From assembly GCF_018687095.1 (NCBI RefSeq), contig NZ_CP061286.1, positions 496,001 to 560,000 of the forward strand: a stretch of DNA of 64,000 nt. The letters run 5' to 3'. Both the position numbers and the translations under genes were made by a program. Under the pieces are notes generated by a model, which was given only the letters and a program-made list of their open reading frames with translations, made no database searches and had not been told where the DNA came from. This document shows positions 7,989-17,311 of this stretch, one piece after another. The first letter of the stretch is position 1. The number at the start of each line of letters is the position of its first letter. The stretch comes from Polynucleobacter sp. MWH-UH25E (GTDB lineage Bacteria; Pseudomonadota; Gammaproteobacteria; Burkholderiales; Burkholderiaceae).

Positions 7989-9335
7989 ATGTTTACATAT
8001 TCATCTCATCAGTTTCAGGAAATTGTCGATTTCATGCTTAAAGAGGCCAAAAGAAGGGGGGCCTCAGATGCGGTTGCGGAAGTTTCAGAGGGTCAAGGTC
8101 TCTCAGTTACTGTTCGCAAAGGCGAAGTTGAAACTATTGAACAAAGCTTAGATAAGCAAGTTGGGGTCACCGTATTTTTAGGGTATCGCCGAGGCAATGC
8201 CAGCACAAGTGATTTTTCTAAAGCATCATTAAAGGCAACCGTTGAAGCCGCGTATCACATTGCCCAGCATACGGCTGAAGATGATTGTGCAGGTCCTGCC
8301 GAAGCAAGGTTGCTTGAAAAAAAGCCACTTGATTTAGATTTGTTTCATCCATGGGATATCGATGCTGCGCACGCAGTAGAAATTGCACGATCAGCAGAGA
8401 GTGCTGCTTTTGCTGTGAGTAAGCAAATTCAAAATAGTGATGGCGCTTCTGTATCTGCACATCATGCGCACTTTATGATGGCAACCTCTCAAGGATTTAT
8501 GGGTGGATATCCATTCTCGCGTCACTATATTTCATGTGCGCCGATTGCAAGTCTTGGCGGAAAAAAATCTCAGATGCAAAGAGATGATTGGTATTCCAGC
8601 TCTCGTATCCCAAGCGAGCTAGCAGATCCCGCATCGATTGGGCGTTACGCAGCACAAAGAGCACTTTCACGCCTGAAGGCAAGATCACTAAGTACACGCC
8701 GTTGCCCAGTAATCTTTGAAGCACCTTTGGCTGCTGGCCTATTAGGTGGCTTGGTTCAGGCGGTTTCTGGTGGCGCTTTATATCGCCGTTCCAGCTTCTT
8801 GCTTGATAGCTTAGGTAAGCAAGTATTGCCAAAACATATCAGTCTTTTTGAAAACCCCCATCTGAAATCGATGACTGGTAGCGCGCCTTTTGATGAAGAG
8901 GGTGTCAAAACTAGCGCACGCACAGTTGTTGATAAAGGTATTTTGCAAGGCTATTTTTTATCTACTTACTCGGCGCGCAAGTTGGGTATGAAAACGACTG
9001 GTAACGCAGGCGGCTCCCATCACTTACGCTTGCAAAGTAAAAAAACGCCAAAGGGTGGATTACCTGCACTATTAAAAGAAATGGGTACTGGCTTGCTGGT
9101 AACTGAATTAATGGGGCAGGGCGTGAACTATGTCACAGGAGATTATTCTCGTGGCGCATTTGGTTATTGGGTTGAGAATGGCCAGATACAGTATCCAGTA
9201 GAAGAGGTGACGATCGCCGGAAACTTGCGTGATATGTTGTTGGATATTGCGTCAATTGGCAGTGACTCACTGATTCGTGGAACTAAGGAAACGGGTTCAA
9301 TTCTGATCGGTTCTATGACGGTTGGTGGGAAATAA
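7989..9335 (+). CDS. pmbA: TldE-type metalloprotease subunit PmbA
   Basis: This 448-residue TldD/TldE (U62) family protein partners TldD in a heterodimeric peptidase involved in microcin maturation and antitoxin turnover. Family features include SVTVRKGEVETIEQS near residue 45, the TTGNAGGSHH segment, and a C-terminal MGQGVNYVTGDYSRGAFGYWV block. PmbA lacks the TldD zinc site. Its partner is not in this window, as is usual because the two genes are commonly unlinked. Confidence 0.93.
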   Translation: MFTYSSHQFQEIVDFMLKEAKRRGASDAVAEVSEGQGLSVTVRKGEVETIEQSLDKQVGVTVFLGYRRGNASTSDFSKASLKATVEAAYHIAQHTAEDDCAGPAEARLLEKKPLDLDLFHPWDIDAAHAVEIARSAESAAFAVSKQIQNSDGASVSAHHAHFMMATSQGFMGGYPFSRHYISCAPIASLGGKKSQMQRDDWYSSSRIPSELADPASIGRYAAQRALSRLKARSLSTRRCPVIFEAPLAAGLLGGLVQAVSGGALYRRSSFLLDSLGKQVLPKHISLFENPHLKSMTGSAPFDEEGVKTSARTVVDKGILQGYFLSTYSARKLGMKTTGNAGGSHHLRLQSKKTPKGGLPALLKEMGTGLLVTELMGQGVNYVTGDYSRGAFGYWVENGQIQYPVEEVTIAGNLRDMLLDIASIGSDSLIRGTKETGSILIGSMTVGGK

Positions 9336-9402
9336 GCAAAGTTATAGAATTAACAACAATCAATAAAAATCAATTACTCCAATACATGGAAGGGAGATAA
9401 CG

Positions 9403-10497
9403 ATGCAAAGACGTTCTTTTTTAAAGAAAGCAACTGTAGGTGCTGGCGTTGCAGCTGGTGTAACTGCCTTGGGGGCTCCGGCAATTGCGCAGAGCTTACC
9501 AACTCTAAACTGGCGTTTGGTATCTAGCTTTCCTAAATCACTGGATACTTTGTATGGAACCCCTGAGGTATTTGCTAATGCATTGCGCAAAGCTACTGAT
9601 GGCAAATTCAATGTGAAGGTATTTGCTGCTGGAGAAGTGGTGCCAGCATTGCAAGTATTAGATGCGGTACAAAATGGCACCGTTGAATGCGGACATACCG
9701 CGAGTTATTACTACCTTGGAAAGAACAGTGCGTTTATTTTTGATACCGCCGCCCCATTTGGTCTAACAGCGCGTCAACAATCTGCTTGGATGTTGCATGG
9801 CAATGGCATGAAGTTGATGCGCGAACTCTATGCGAGCTATAACATCGTGAACTTCCTTGGCGGTCAAACCGGTACACAGATGGGTGGCTGGTTCCGCAAA
9901 GAAATTAAAACACCAGAGGACTTAAAAGGTCTCAAATTTCGTATCGCTGGCTTTGCTGGCCAGGTCTTATCCAAGCTAGGCGTTGTGCCTCAACAATTGC
10001 CTGCAGGCGAAATTTACTCTGCACTTGAAAAAGGCACGATTGATGCGGCTGAATTCGTGGGTCCATACGATGATGAGAAATTAGGTTTAGCAAAAGTCGC
10101 TAAAAATTACTACTACCCAGCATTCTGGGAAGGCGCTGCAGGACTCTCATTCTTGGTTAACAAGAAGCAATGGGATTCATTACCGCCGTCTTATCAAGCG
10201 GCGTGGGAAGCGGCATGTTATGAAGCACATACCGATATGTGCGCCAAGTACGATGCCCTGAATCCCCCAGCTTTACAACGTCTATTACAGAATGGCGCAG
10301 TATTACGTAAGTTCAATACTTCGATCATGGAAGCGTGTTTCAAGGCAAGTCAAGAAACATATGCTGAAGAGTCTGCAAAAAACCCGCAATTCAAGAAGAT
10401 TTTTGATGACTACCGCGCATTCAGAAATATGGAGGCGCAATGGTTTAACGTCGCAGAACAGGCTTTTGCGCAATTTAGCTTTAATAAAAAGCTATAA
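9403..10497 (+). CDS. TRAP-transporter substrate-binding protein (DctP family), orphan
   Basis: The 364-residue protein starts with a twin-arginine signal (RRSFLKK then a hydrophobic stretch ending APAIAQ), so it should be exported folded. The body has DctP/TakP features: FPKSLDTLYGTPEVFANAL, the central GLKFRIAGFAGQVL and GTIDAAEFVGPYDD. This subgroup often binds 2-oxo acids or other carboxylates. The DctQ and DctM membrane subunits are not adjacent, so it must use permeases encoded elsewhere. GGGAG precedes the ATG. Confidence 0.9.
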   Translation: MQRRSFLKKATVGAGVAAGVTALGAPAIAQSLPTLNWRLVSSFPKSLDTLYGTPEVFANALRKATDGKFNVKVFAAGEVVPALQVLDAVQNGTVECGHTASYYYLGKNSAFIFDTAAPFGLTARQQSAWMLHGNGMKLMRELYASYNIVNFLGGQTGTQMGGWFRKEIKTPEDLKGLKFRIAGFAGQVLSKLGVVPQQLPAGEIYSALEKGTIDAAEFVGPYDDEKLGLAKVAKNYYYPAFWEGAAGLSFLVNKKQWDSLPPSYQAAWEAACYEAHTDMCAKYDALNPPALQRLLQNGAVLRKFNTSIMEACFKASQETYAEESAKNPQFKKIFDDYRAFRNMEAQWFNVAEQAFAQFSFNKKL

Positions 10498-10537
10498 GCC
10501 CACCATAACTTTATGAATGAGGCGGATGCCTCAATCA

Positions 10538-10566
10538 AAAGGGCTCATTGAGCCCTTTATTTTTAG
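10538..10566 (+). terminator. Terminator shared by convergent genes
   Basis: AAAGGGCTC (10538-10546) and GAGCCCTTT (10550-10558) form a 9-bp stem with an ATT loop, followed by a TATTTTTA tract. It sits between the TRAP binding-protein gene and the end of the convergent carboxylesterase gene. The A-rich left flank lets it work in both directions. Confidence 0.85.
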
Positions 10567-11240
10567 ATTTGGCTAGAGGGTTTTATCAACACCCTTTGCA
10601 GGAAGCGAGAGATATCCATGAGCTCTTCGCGATTGACGGAGTGCTCCATGGGATATTCATTCCAATCTACCTCGTAACCCAATTTCTCCAATACAGCACA
10701 AGAAGCTTGGGCGCGTTCAGGAATAACTACCTGATCGTATTCACCATGAGCCATAAAGATGGGTGTTTTGGAATTGGCGGAATGTTTTTCAAGATGCAAT
10801 GTCATTGCCAATGGTAGGTAGCCCGATAAAGCAATAATGCCTGCGAGTTTATGTGGAAAGCGCAGGCCAATATGCAATGCCATAGCGCAGCCTTGAGAAA
10901 AGCCGGCTAGGACAATATTGTCATAGGCGATACCTCTGCTGTACTCGCGCTTAATCAGCTCTGTAATGGCGGCTGCTGATCGCAAAATACCGTCGGCATC
11001 TTCGCGATCCATCAGATTTCTGCCGATGATGTCGTACCAAGCTGGCATGACATAGCCGCCATTGACTGTGACCGGCATACTAGGCGCACTAGGAAAAACA
11101 AATCGAATGCCAGGACAATCTGTTAGCTGGAGTTCTGGAATGATAGGTACAAAATCATTGCCATCGGCTCCAAGTCCATGCAACCAAATAACTGCGGCAC
11201 TAGGATTAGGGGTGGTTTCAATTTCGATACAAGGGAGCAT
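10563..11240 (-). CDS. Carboxylesterase / phospholipase of the alpha/beta-hydrolase fold
   Basis: This 225-residue enzyme is of the EstB/acyl-protein-thioesterase type. It shows LHGLGADGNDF (oxyanion region), the nucleophile elbow GFSQG, an acidic residue in AHGEYDQVV and the catalytic His in MEHSV. ATG at 11240 is taken as the start. A TTG at 11252 is also in frame, and neither has a clear ribosome-binding site. It follows the CbiM-like gene closely (3 to 15 bp), so the pair is probably co-transcribed. The physiological ester is unknown. Confidence 0.87.
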   Translation of the reverse strand: MLPCIEIETTPNPSAAVIWLHGLGADGNDFVPIIPELQLTDCPGIRFVFPSAPSMPVTVNGGYVMPAWYDIIGRNLMDREDADGILRSAAAITELIKREYSRGIAYDNIVLAGFSQGCAMALHIGLRFPHKLAGIIALSGYLPLAMTLHLEKHSANSKTPIFMAHGEYDQVVIPERAQASCAVLEKLGYEVDWNEYPMEHSVNREELMDISRFLQRVLIKPSSQI

Positions 11241-11255
11241 AGTTCTGGTCAATGG

Positions 11256-11900
11256 TTAACGGTTCATATAGGCCGATTCATTGTAGGTCGATACCCAATT
11301 TGGCCTGTAGATTAAGAAGATTGCTAAGAGCATGCCAGATAACGAACCCTCCATGAAGGCAATAATAATGAGCCCTAGCAACCAACCCTCAAGATCGATA
11401 TGAGCGCCAGACCCGGCGAATAGCATTTTGCCAATCAGTAAAACTGATCCTGATAGGATCACGCTCATAAAGGCGGCGACATAGCCATTACCAAGTATCA
11501 GAACAAACAAATGCTTGGGAACATATTTTTGAATTGCTTGAATAGTTAGGTAAGCAAAAAAGGTGGGTAGGACACAAACCATCAAATAATGATGCGCTGC
11601 TTCAATCATCCCGCCTTGAAATACAAATATGCCTAAGAAAGCAACGGGGAACAAAATAGTGAGTGCAATAGCAGGCCCAAACATAGCCGTCAGCAGCGCG
11701 GCACCATAGAAGTGGAAGATGAGTCCATAGAATTTGCCAGGAGCTTGCCCCGGTAAGGTGGGGGATACATTCCAGGCGATAGCCAAAAAGAGGATAGCCG
11801 CAACTGCGAGAAACGATAGTGGGGACTTAGAAAAGATCGCTGGCGGACTCTTTAGGAGTGCCCCGAGAAAAATAATCGCTGCTAGGCCAATCCAGATCAT
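11256..11900 (-). CDS. CbiM-like energy-coupling-factor permease family membrane protein
   Basis: This 214-residue membrane protein has about six hydrophobic segments. FHFYGAALLTAMFGPAIALT recalls the S-component core of cobalt and nickel uptake proteins (CbiM). The C-terminus FMEGSLSGMLLAIFLIYRP is typical of the shorter betaproteobacterial relatives annotated as ECF permeases. No CbiN, CbiQ or CbiO partner is adjacent. The N-terminal His motif of true CbiM is not obvious, so the metal substrate is uncertain. Confidence 0.7.
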   Translation of the reverse strand: MIWIGLAAIIFLGALLKSPPAIFSKSPLSFLAVAAILFLAIAWNVSPTLPGQAPGKFYGLIFHFYGAALLTAMFGPAIALTILFPVAFLGIFVFQGGMIEAAHHYLMVCVLPTFFAYLTIQAIQKYVPKHLFVLILGNGYVAAFMSVILSGSVLLIGKMLFAGSGAHIDLEGWLLGLIIIAFMEGSLSGMLLAIFLIYRPNWVSTYNESAYMNR

Positions 11901-12046
11901 ATTTGGTCTTATATATAAGGAGATCGAGCCAGTCTAATCAAATGGGGGATAAATCCCATCCGCACTTTCACTAGGGAGGGCTTGGTTTATGGCATGGATA
12001 GGGGGTGTAATATGTTCTTAAGCGATCGACCATGTTGGAGATTTAG

Positions 12047-12274
12047 ATGAAGCCCTTCTATATTGATTACCCACAGGAAAAAATTGAGGAGCACCAGCAC
12101 GCATATCGATGTGCGTACTGCAAGATTCCAACAACCATTATTTTTGGGCTTCTTGAAAATCATGCTGAAGATTGCGCTTATCGGGCTCAACACAGTAAAT
12201 GGACTCAGATGGCGGCTAAATTGAAGCCCCATAAAGAGCATTTTGATGAACCCCATGCTGACGAGGTCGATTAA
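12047..12274 (+). CDS. Small CCHC zinc-finger-like protein, unknown function
   Basis: The product is 75 residues. Cys22, Cys25, His39 and Cys43 are arranged C-x2-C-x13-H-x3-C, which could bind one zinc ion. GGAG precedes the ATG, and the stop codon directly abuts the next gene, so both are probably co-translated. I do not recognise the family. Clean start signals and coupling make it a likely real gene. Confidence 0.65.
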   Translation: MKPFYIDYPQEKIEEHQHAYRCAYCKIPTTIIFGLLENHAEDCAYRAQHSKWTQMAAKLKPHKEHFDEPHADEVD

Positions 12275-12652
12275 ATGAAAACTTATCCTATCGCAATTGA
12301 ACTAACTGTTTGGTTTGATCTAGGGTTAAATCAATACGAGATCACTATCGATGGAGTCTCTAGGTTATCGGTGAAGCGCACAGATGATGTATTGCATAGT
12401 CGAGATCTCACCGATTCTGAAACAGAGCGCTTAATCGAGGCAATTCAATCTATAGCAGTGCCAGTGAGCGAAGAGGTGTCGGCAGATCCTAGCCATAAAG
12501 CCTCATCAAGCTATGAGTTGATTATTGAATCAGCCCACTTTTCCCTAGAATTTAATTGGGAAAACCTCGATGTTGAGAATAGTCGTACACAAGCATTTGA
12601 GCCTCTGGTAAAGCTTGCGAGCCTGATACAAAGTCTCGATTTAGATCACTAA
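12275..12652 (+). CDS. Conserved hypothetical cytosolic protein
   Basis: This 125-residue acidic protein has no signal peptide, membrane segment or familiar motif. The start abuts the stop of the preceding zinc-finger-like gene and GAGG lies before the ATG. The composition (balanced hydrophobics, many Glu/Asp) looks like a folded soluble protein. Its 3' end overlaps the end of the convergent CoA-lyase gene by 4 nt. No function can be assigned. Confidence 0.65.
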   Translation: MKTYPIAIELTVWFDLGLNQYEITIDGVSRLSVKRTDDVLHSRDLTDSETERLIEAIQSIAVPVSEEVSADPSHKASSSYELIIESAHFSLEFNWENLDVENSRTQAFEPLVKLASLIQSLDLDH

Positions 12653-13524
12653 TTGGGTGCGAATGATTTAATAGCTTTAGCTAAAGATAGGATCCGCTTC
12701 GCATCCTGAATATGTAGCTCTTCAATTAACTTTCCGTTGAGTACGGCAATTCCAGCGCCAGTCTGAATGGCTGCATCATAAGCCGCGATTCGTTCCTGCG
12801 CCTCGGCGATCTCTTGAAGAGATGGACCAAAAAAATCATTAGCTAGTTCTATCTGCTTTGGATGAATTAAGGTTTTGCCATCAAAGCCCATATCTCTACC
12901 TTGTATACAAGAGAGTCGCAAACCTTCCTCATCATCTAGAGAGAGATGAACGCCATCAAGCACACATAGTCCATGAGCTCTAGCAGCCAACACAGATAGC
13001 GATAGTGCAGTGAGTGTCTCTACTCGAGATGCCGTATGTCTTGCATGCAAGTCTTTAACGAGATCTGATGTGCCTAAAACAAGTGCTTCTAGCTTAGGGT
13101 GTGCACTCGCAATTTCTTGTAACTTAAAAATAGCCATTGGCGTTTCGATCATGGCCCAGATGGTGAGATCGGATCTAGCGCCTGCTTTATCAAGTAATGC
13201 AGCTACTTCCTGAATTTGACTTGCTGACTCTACTTTAGGAAGAACAATGGCATCTGCTTTTGAATTAGCGAACGCACTTAAATCGTCTGCTCCCCAAGGT
13301 GTGTTTAAACCATTGATTCTCACAACAGCCTCACGGTACCCAAACCCTGTTGCAAGTGCGGCAAGAATATTTGCTCTTGCGGCCACCTTTGCATCAGGGG
13401 CTACAGCATCTTCTAGATCCAGAATAAGAGAGTCTGCAGCTAAAGTCCTTGCCTTTTCTAGGGCGCGAGTATTGGCGCCTGGCATATAAAGGACTGAGCG
13501 ACGGGGTCTATGAATATTAATCAT
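12649..13524 (-). CDS. CitE-like CoA-ester lyase (HpcH/HpaI aldolase family)
   Basis: The 291-residue protein begins RPRRSVLYMPG and contains LILDLEDAVAPDAK, the metal- and CoA-binding signature of CitE-type lyases. IWAMIETPMAI and ALVLGTSDLVKDL are further family blocks, and GFDGKTLIHPKQIE is the usual C-terminal segment. Members split citryl-, malyl-, methylmalyl- or citramalyl-CoA. There are no citrate-lyase alpha/gamma genes here, so it is more likely a stand-alone malyl/citramalyl-CoA type enzyme. Confidence 0.87.
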   Translation of the reverse strand: MINIHRPRRSVLYMPGANTRALEKARTLAADSLILDLEDAVAPDAKVAARANILAALATGFGYREAVVRINGLNTPWGADDLSAFANSKADAIVLPKVESASQIQEVAALLDKAGARSDLTIWAMIETPMAIFKLQEIASAHPKLEALVLGTSDLVKDLHARHTASRVETLTALSLSVLAARAHGLCVLDGVHLSLDDEEGLRLSCIQGRDMGFDGKTLIHPKQIELANDFFGPSLQEIAEAQERIAAYDAAIQTGAGIAVLNGKLIEELHIQDAKRILSLAKAIKSFAPN

Positions 13525-13602
13525 GTTAAATATGGGTAATGACTTATTGGTAAAGAGTCAAAATACCATATCCGAATCGTTGTTTTCAAAAAAGAGGAAA
13601 AA

Positions 13603-14292
13603 ATGAATTCTGTAGCCGATGCAATCGATCAGCGCATGTCAGTACGAGCATTCACAAAAGAAGCGGTTTCACGCGAACAAATTTTGAAGCTCCTCAATCT
13701 CTCGGCTCGTGCACCATCAGGCACGAATACTCAGCCATGGAAGGCATATGTTCTAGAAGGTCAAAAGTTACAAGCGCTATGCAATCAAGTTTGTGAAGCT
13801 TATGACAGTATTGCCAGTAACCCAGAGTTGGTAAAAGAGTATCAAGAGGCTTATGACTACTACCCCAGTAAATGGTTTAGCCCATATATCGACCGCCGCC
13901 GCGAAAACGGCTGGGGTTTATATGGCTTGCTTGGTATTACCAAGGGCGATAAAGACAAGATGCATGCACAGCATCGTAAAAACTTTCAATTCTTTGGCGC
14001 GCCAGTGGGTATCTTCTTTACGATTGATAAAGAGCTTGGCAGGGGCTCAATGCTCGATTACGGAATGTTTTTACAAAACTTCATGATTGCAGCTAAAGGA
14101 GATGGCTTGGGTACTTGTCCTCAGGCCGCTTGGAATGCCTACGCAAAAATTATTTTGCCAATGATCGGCGCCAAAGAGAATGAGATGCTAGTTTGCGGAA
14201 TGGCGCTTGGATATGCAGATAAGTCCGATATTGTGAACACCTTCCGCACTCCACGGGTTGCCGCTGAAGAATTTACTACTTGGGTGGTTTGA
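13603..14292 (+). CDS. Nitroreductase-family FMN oxidoreductase
   Basis: The 229-residue protein shows the nitroreductase fold signatures. MSVRAFTKEAVSREQILKLL and SARAPSGTNTQPW contain the Arg and Ser contacts to FMN phosphate, and GDGLGTCPQAAW is the second flavin-binding region. Such enzymes reduce nitroaromatics, quinones or enones with NAD(P)H. AGAGGAAAAA precedes the ATG. The gene stands alone between two convergent units, so its natural substrate is unknown. Confidence 0.88.
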   Translation: MNSVADAIDQRMSVRAFTKEAVSREQILKLLNLSARAPSGTNTQPWKAYVLEGQKLQALCNQVCEAYDSIASNPELVKEYQEAYDYYPSKWFSPYIDRRRENGWGLYGLLGITKGDKDKMHAQHRKNFQFFGAPVGIFFTIDKELGRGSMLDYGMFLQNFMIAAKGDGLGTCPQAAWNAYAKIILPMIGAKENEMLVCGMALGYADKSDIVNTFRTPRVAAEEFTTWVV

Positions 14293-14331
14293 GTCTTTAT
14301 TGAATCATTATGTAGAGGGGTTTATCAATCC

Positions 14332-15429
14332 CTACACTTTTAAATTCAATAGTCTTGCGGCATTGCCACCAAGTATTCCAATACGATCTGCATTACTTAA
14401 TCCCCTGGTTGCCATGACTCGCTCAACCGGAAATTCTTCCCAGGGAATAGGATGGTCTGTACCGATGACCACTTGGCTCGCGCCGACTTGCGATATCAAA
14501 TAAGCCAGAGCCTCTGGAGTAAATACCAGCGAATCAAAATATAGTTGCTTCAGGTATTCAGAAGGTTTCTTTTTCAAGACGATATTGGGATCACAATTTT
14601 GCGGAGATACGAAACAGCTGTGATCCATTCGTGGGGCATAAGACCCTAGAAAGCCTCCGCCGTGCGCCGCCAAGATCTTTAGCTGCGGATATTTATCTAG
14701 GACTCCTTCATAAATGAGGTGTTGCAAGGCGATGGTTGTATCTAAAGGGTTGCCAATGACATTGGACATCCAACCATTTCCTTTAAAGCGTTGCGCCAAC
14801 TGCGGAGTGCTTTGAGGGTGAATAAAAAGCGCCACATTTAGTTCTTGTGCTTTTGCAAATACTGGATGAAATTTTGGATCTGAAAAGTCTTGACCTAATA
14901 CACTTCCACCAATTGCTGCCCCTCGTAAGCCCTGTTGCTTGACTGCATATTCCAGTTGTTCGACAGCAAGATCGGGGTATTGCATGGTGAGAGAGGCAAA
15001 AGCGGCAAATTTATCAGGGCGTAGGGCGCAAAGCTCGGCTAGATGTAAATTATTGAGACGGCAAATTTCTGCGGCAGTTTCTTTATCTTTGCGATACCAG
15101 TATGGGTTAATGCTCAATACCTGCATATCGATACCTTGTTCTTCCATGGCACGTATGCGTTCATTAATTTTAATGAAATGCTCAGGAACTCCCTTAGTGG
15201 GTGGGGGTACGGATTTTGCATCCTCGCCCATCAAGTCAATCGCATCCTGAAACATGCAGTGCGCGTGCACATCAATCGTTTTAATACGCTTGCCATTAAT
15301 GAAGACTGGGGTCACACGCTTGGGAAATGCTTCTTTGGTATCTCCTGCATGAGCAAAGCCACAGCCACAGAAAAATAGGCCTCCTAACGCTTTCCCAGAG
15401 GTTTTTAGAAATGAGCGACGCTGATTCAT
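14332..15429 (-). CDS. Exported ACMSD-like amidohydrolase (Amidohydro_2 family)
   Basis: This 365-residue protein starts with a Tat-like leader (NQRRSFLKTSGKALGG). Metal-binding landmarks of the amidohydrolase_2 family are present: IDVHAHC (HxH), FIHPQ, LAAHGGG and GTDHPIPWEEF. The family includes ACMSD-type decarboxylases and lactone hydrolases. It is the last gene of a four-gene minus-strand unit (cupin, beta-propeller, ModA-like protein, this enzyme) in which every product has an export signal. Confidence 0.85.
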   Translation of the reverse strand: MNQRRSFLKTSGKALGGLFFCGCGFAHAGDTKEAFPKRVTPVFINGKRIKTIDVHAHCMFQDAIDLMGEDAKSVPPPTKGVPEHFIKINERIRAMEEQGIDMQVLSINPYWYRKDKETAAEICRLNNLHLAELCALRPDKFAAFASLTMQYPDLAVEQLEYAVKQQGLRGAAIGGSVLGQDFSDPKFHPVFAKAQELNVALFIHPQSTPQLAQRFKGNGWMSNVIGNPLDTTIALQHLIYEGVLDKYPQLKILAAHGGGFLGSYAPRMDHSCFVSPQNCDPNIVLKKKPSEYLKQLYFDSLVFTPEALAYLISQVGASQVVIGTDHPIPWEEFPVERVMATRGLSNADRIGILGGNAARLLNLKV

Positions 15430-15443
15430 AAATATCCTTGTGC

Positions 15444-16196
15444 TTAACGTACTGGGTTCATGCCACCATTCTTAATGGGTTCTATGGCATTTTTTGAGCT
15501 TAAGTAATCAATCAATTTCTTTGCCTCTGATTGATGTGGGGATCCGACAACAACCGCCGCTGCAAAAGTTTGAATGAGTTGCAAGCTCTCTGGAATGGGA
15601 CCAACATAATCGACCCCAGGAATATTGACTAACTCGCTATTGGGCTGAACGGCAACATTTGCATTTTTAGCCGCCAGTATTGCTGTGGCCTCAGACCCAC
15701 GTTCGGTTACCTGAACGGAGATTTTGTTCACAATGCCAAGGCCAGGAAATACATCTTGAACCAAATAAATTCCGCTAGTGCTTCCTGGCACAACAATCTT
15801 CTTTGCCCGTACTAAGGTATCCGTAAAGTTTTTAACTGTGGAGATATTGGGTCTTGGGTTGCCAGTAGGTATCGCAAGTCCTAAGGGTGCTTGTGCTAAA
15901 TCCACATCAGAGCCCGCAATAATTCTTTTTTGTTCTACCAGCTCGGCAAGTCCCTCTCGAGAGAGAATCACTACATCTGCAGTAACTCCCGCCGCCAATT
16001 GGGCTTTGATAGTTTTGGGCCCGGAGCCTTGTGATGCTCCCGACTTGGTGATTACCTTAATACCAGTAGTCTTTTCAAACTCGGGAAGCATTTGCTTGTA
16101 TGGCCCGCTAAAGCCTCCCGAGATGATGACTTCAAGCTGCGCCATGGCTGGTGCAGAGAAGAAAAGGGCGCTTAGACATAAGAGTAAATATCTCAT
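15444..16196 (-). CDS. ModA-like periplasmic substrate-binding protein, orphan
   Basis: The 250-residue product has a Sec signal peptide ending APAMAQ. It also has type II binding-protein features (GASQGSGPKTIKAQLAAGVTAD, VVPGSTSGIYLV) close to molybdate-binding ModA. No permease or ATPase gene is adjacent, and its neighbours are exported enzymes. It may therefore bind an organic anion or a product of the neighbouring hydrolase rather than molybdate. It lies 13 to 14 bp from both flanking genes. Confidence 0.8.
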   Translation of the reverse strand: MRYLLLCLSALFFSAPAMAQLEVIISGGFSGPYKQMLPEFEKTTGIKVITKSGASQGSGPKTIKAQLAAGVTADVVILSREGLAELVEQKRIIAGSDVDLAQAPLGLAIPTGNPRPNISTVKNFTDTLVRAKKIVVPGSTSGIYLVQDVFPGLGIVNKISVQVTERGSEATAILAAKNANVAVQPNSELVNIPGVDYVGPIPESLQLIQTFAAAVVVGSPHQSEAKKLIDYLSSKNAIEPIKNGGMNPVR

Positions 16197-16209
16197 AGTT
16201 GAATTTCAT

Positions 16210-17301
16210 TTATTGGGTTTTCACAAATTTCTGTGCACGTTTGCCGGTATCAACTTCGGTGGTGTAGACGCTACCATCTGAATCAACGGCGATGTTGTGC
16301 ACCCAATGAAATTGACCGGCATTGCGACCATTCCTACCAAATGAACCTACTTTTTGTCCGGTTTCACGAACCAACACAGTGACTTCATTATTTGTGCCGT
16401 CGGCAATCAGAATGTACTTCTGACTAACATCGGATGGAATGAGATCCCATACTGAACCTGAACCCTTAGTTTCAGTTTCAAAGGCCATCTCACGAATGAA
16501 CTTGCCATTTTTCTCAAATACCTGAATACGATTGTTTGCACGATCGCAGACAAATAAGGTGTTGTCCTTCATCAAGCGAACACAATGTACAGGATTCGCG
16601 AACTGAGGAGAGCTTGGATTAAAGTTCGCCATTTTTTCATCGCTGGGCACATTTCCATAAGCACCCCAATGCCGTTTATAGGTGCCTGTATTGGAATCAA
16701 AGACAATGACGCGTTTATTCAGGTAGCCATCGGCAATATAAATTTCATTGGCAACTGGGTCTACGTTCATATGCGCAGGGCGACCTAATTGAGTGGTGTC
16801 ATTGCTCCCTAAGCTTGCTCCAGGTGATCCAATTTGCAGTAAGAACTTTCCTTGTTGGGTAAATTTCAGAATCATGTGATCGGATTGATCGTTGCCTCCA
16901 AGCCAAACGTAGCCATTGGGATCTATGTAAATACCATGTTCATTTTTCGGCCAGTTATAACCAGATCCAGGACCGCCCCATGCCTGCAATAAATTCCCTT
17001 GTTTATCAAACTCCAGAACAGGTGGTGCTGGTACGCAGCACTTTGATCTTATGGGATTCAATGTCGCCCCCTTTTCATCATCTGTAATTGTTCCAGGACG
17101 ATGAATAATCCAAATGTGATCATTTTTATCTGTGGCGACACCAGCAACCTGACCTAGTATCCAATTATTTGGCAAAGCTTTTGGCCAAGATGCATCCACT
17201 TTGTACTGTGGAGCCTTGGAAGTGGGGTTGTTTTGCGCAACCGCAGTAACGCTCGTTAACAAGAAAGCCAATATAGCAATCCAATGAGCAATACATTTCA
17301 T
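16210..17301 (-). CDS. Exported NHL-type beta-propeller protein
   Basis: The 363-residue protein has a signal peptide (ending VTAVAQ) and repeated propeller strands such as VLEFDKQGNLLQAWGG, ILKFTQQGKFLLQIG, VIVFDSNTGTYKRHWG and IQVFEKNGKFIREM. NHL propellers act as binding scaffolds or as lyases and lactonases. Cys87 and Cys88 (KCCVP) lie in a loop. It is the second gene of the cupin-propeller-ModA-amidohydrolase unit and is 10 bp downstream of the cupin gene. Confidence 0.83.
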   Translation of the reverse strand: MKCIAHWIAILAFLLTSVTAVAQNNPTSKAPQYKVDASWPKALPNNWILGQVAGVATDKNDHIWIIHRPGTITDDEKGATLNPIRSKCCVPAPPVLEFDKQGNLLQAWGGPGSGYNWPKNEHGIYIDPNGYVWLGGNDQSDHMILKFTQQGKFLLQIGSPGASLGSNDTTQLGRPAHMNVDPVANEIYIADGYLNKRVIVFDSNTGTYKRHWGAYGNVPSDEKMANFNPSSPQFANPVHCVRLMKDNTLFVCDRANNRIQVFEKNGKFIREMAFETETKGSGSVWDLIPSDVSQKYILIADGTNNEVTVLVRETGQKVGSFGRNGRNAGQFHWVHNIAVDSDGSVYTTEVDTGKRAQKFVKTQ

Positions 17302-17311
17302 GCCACTCTCC

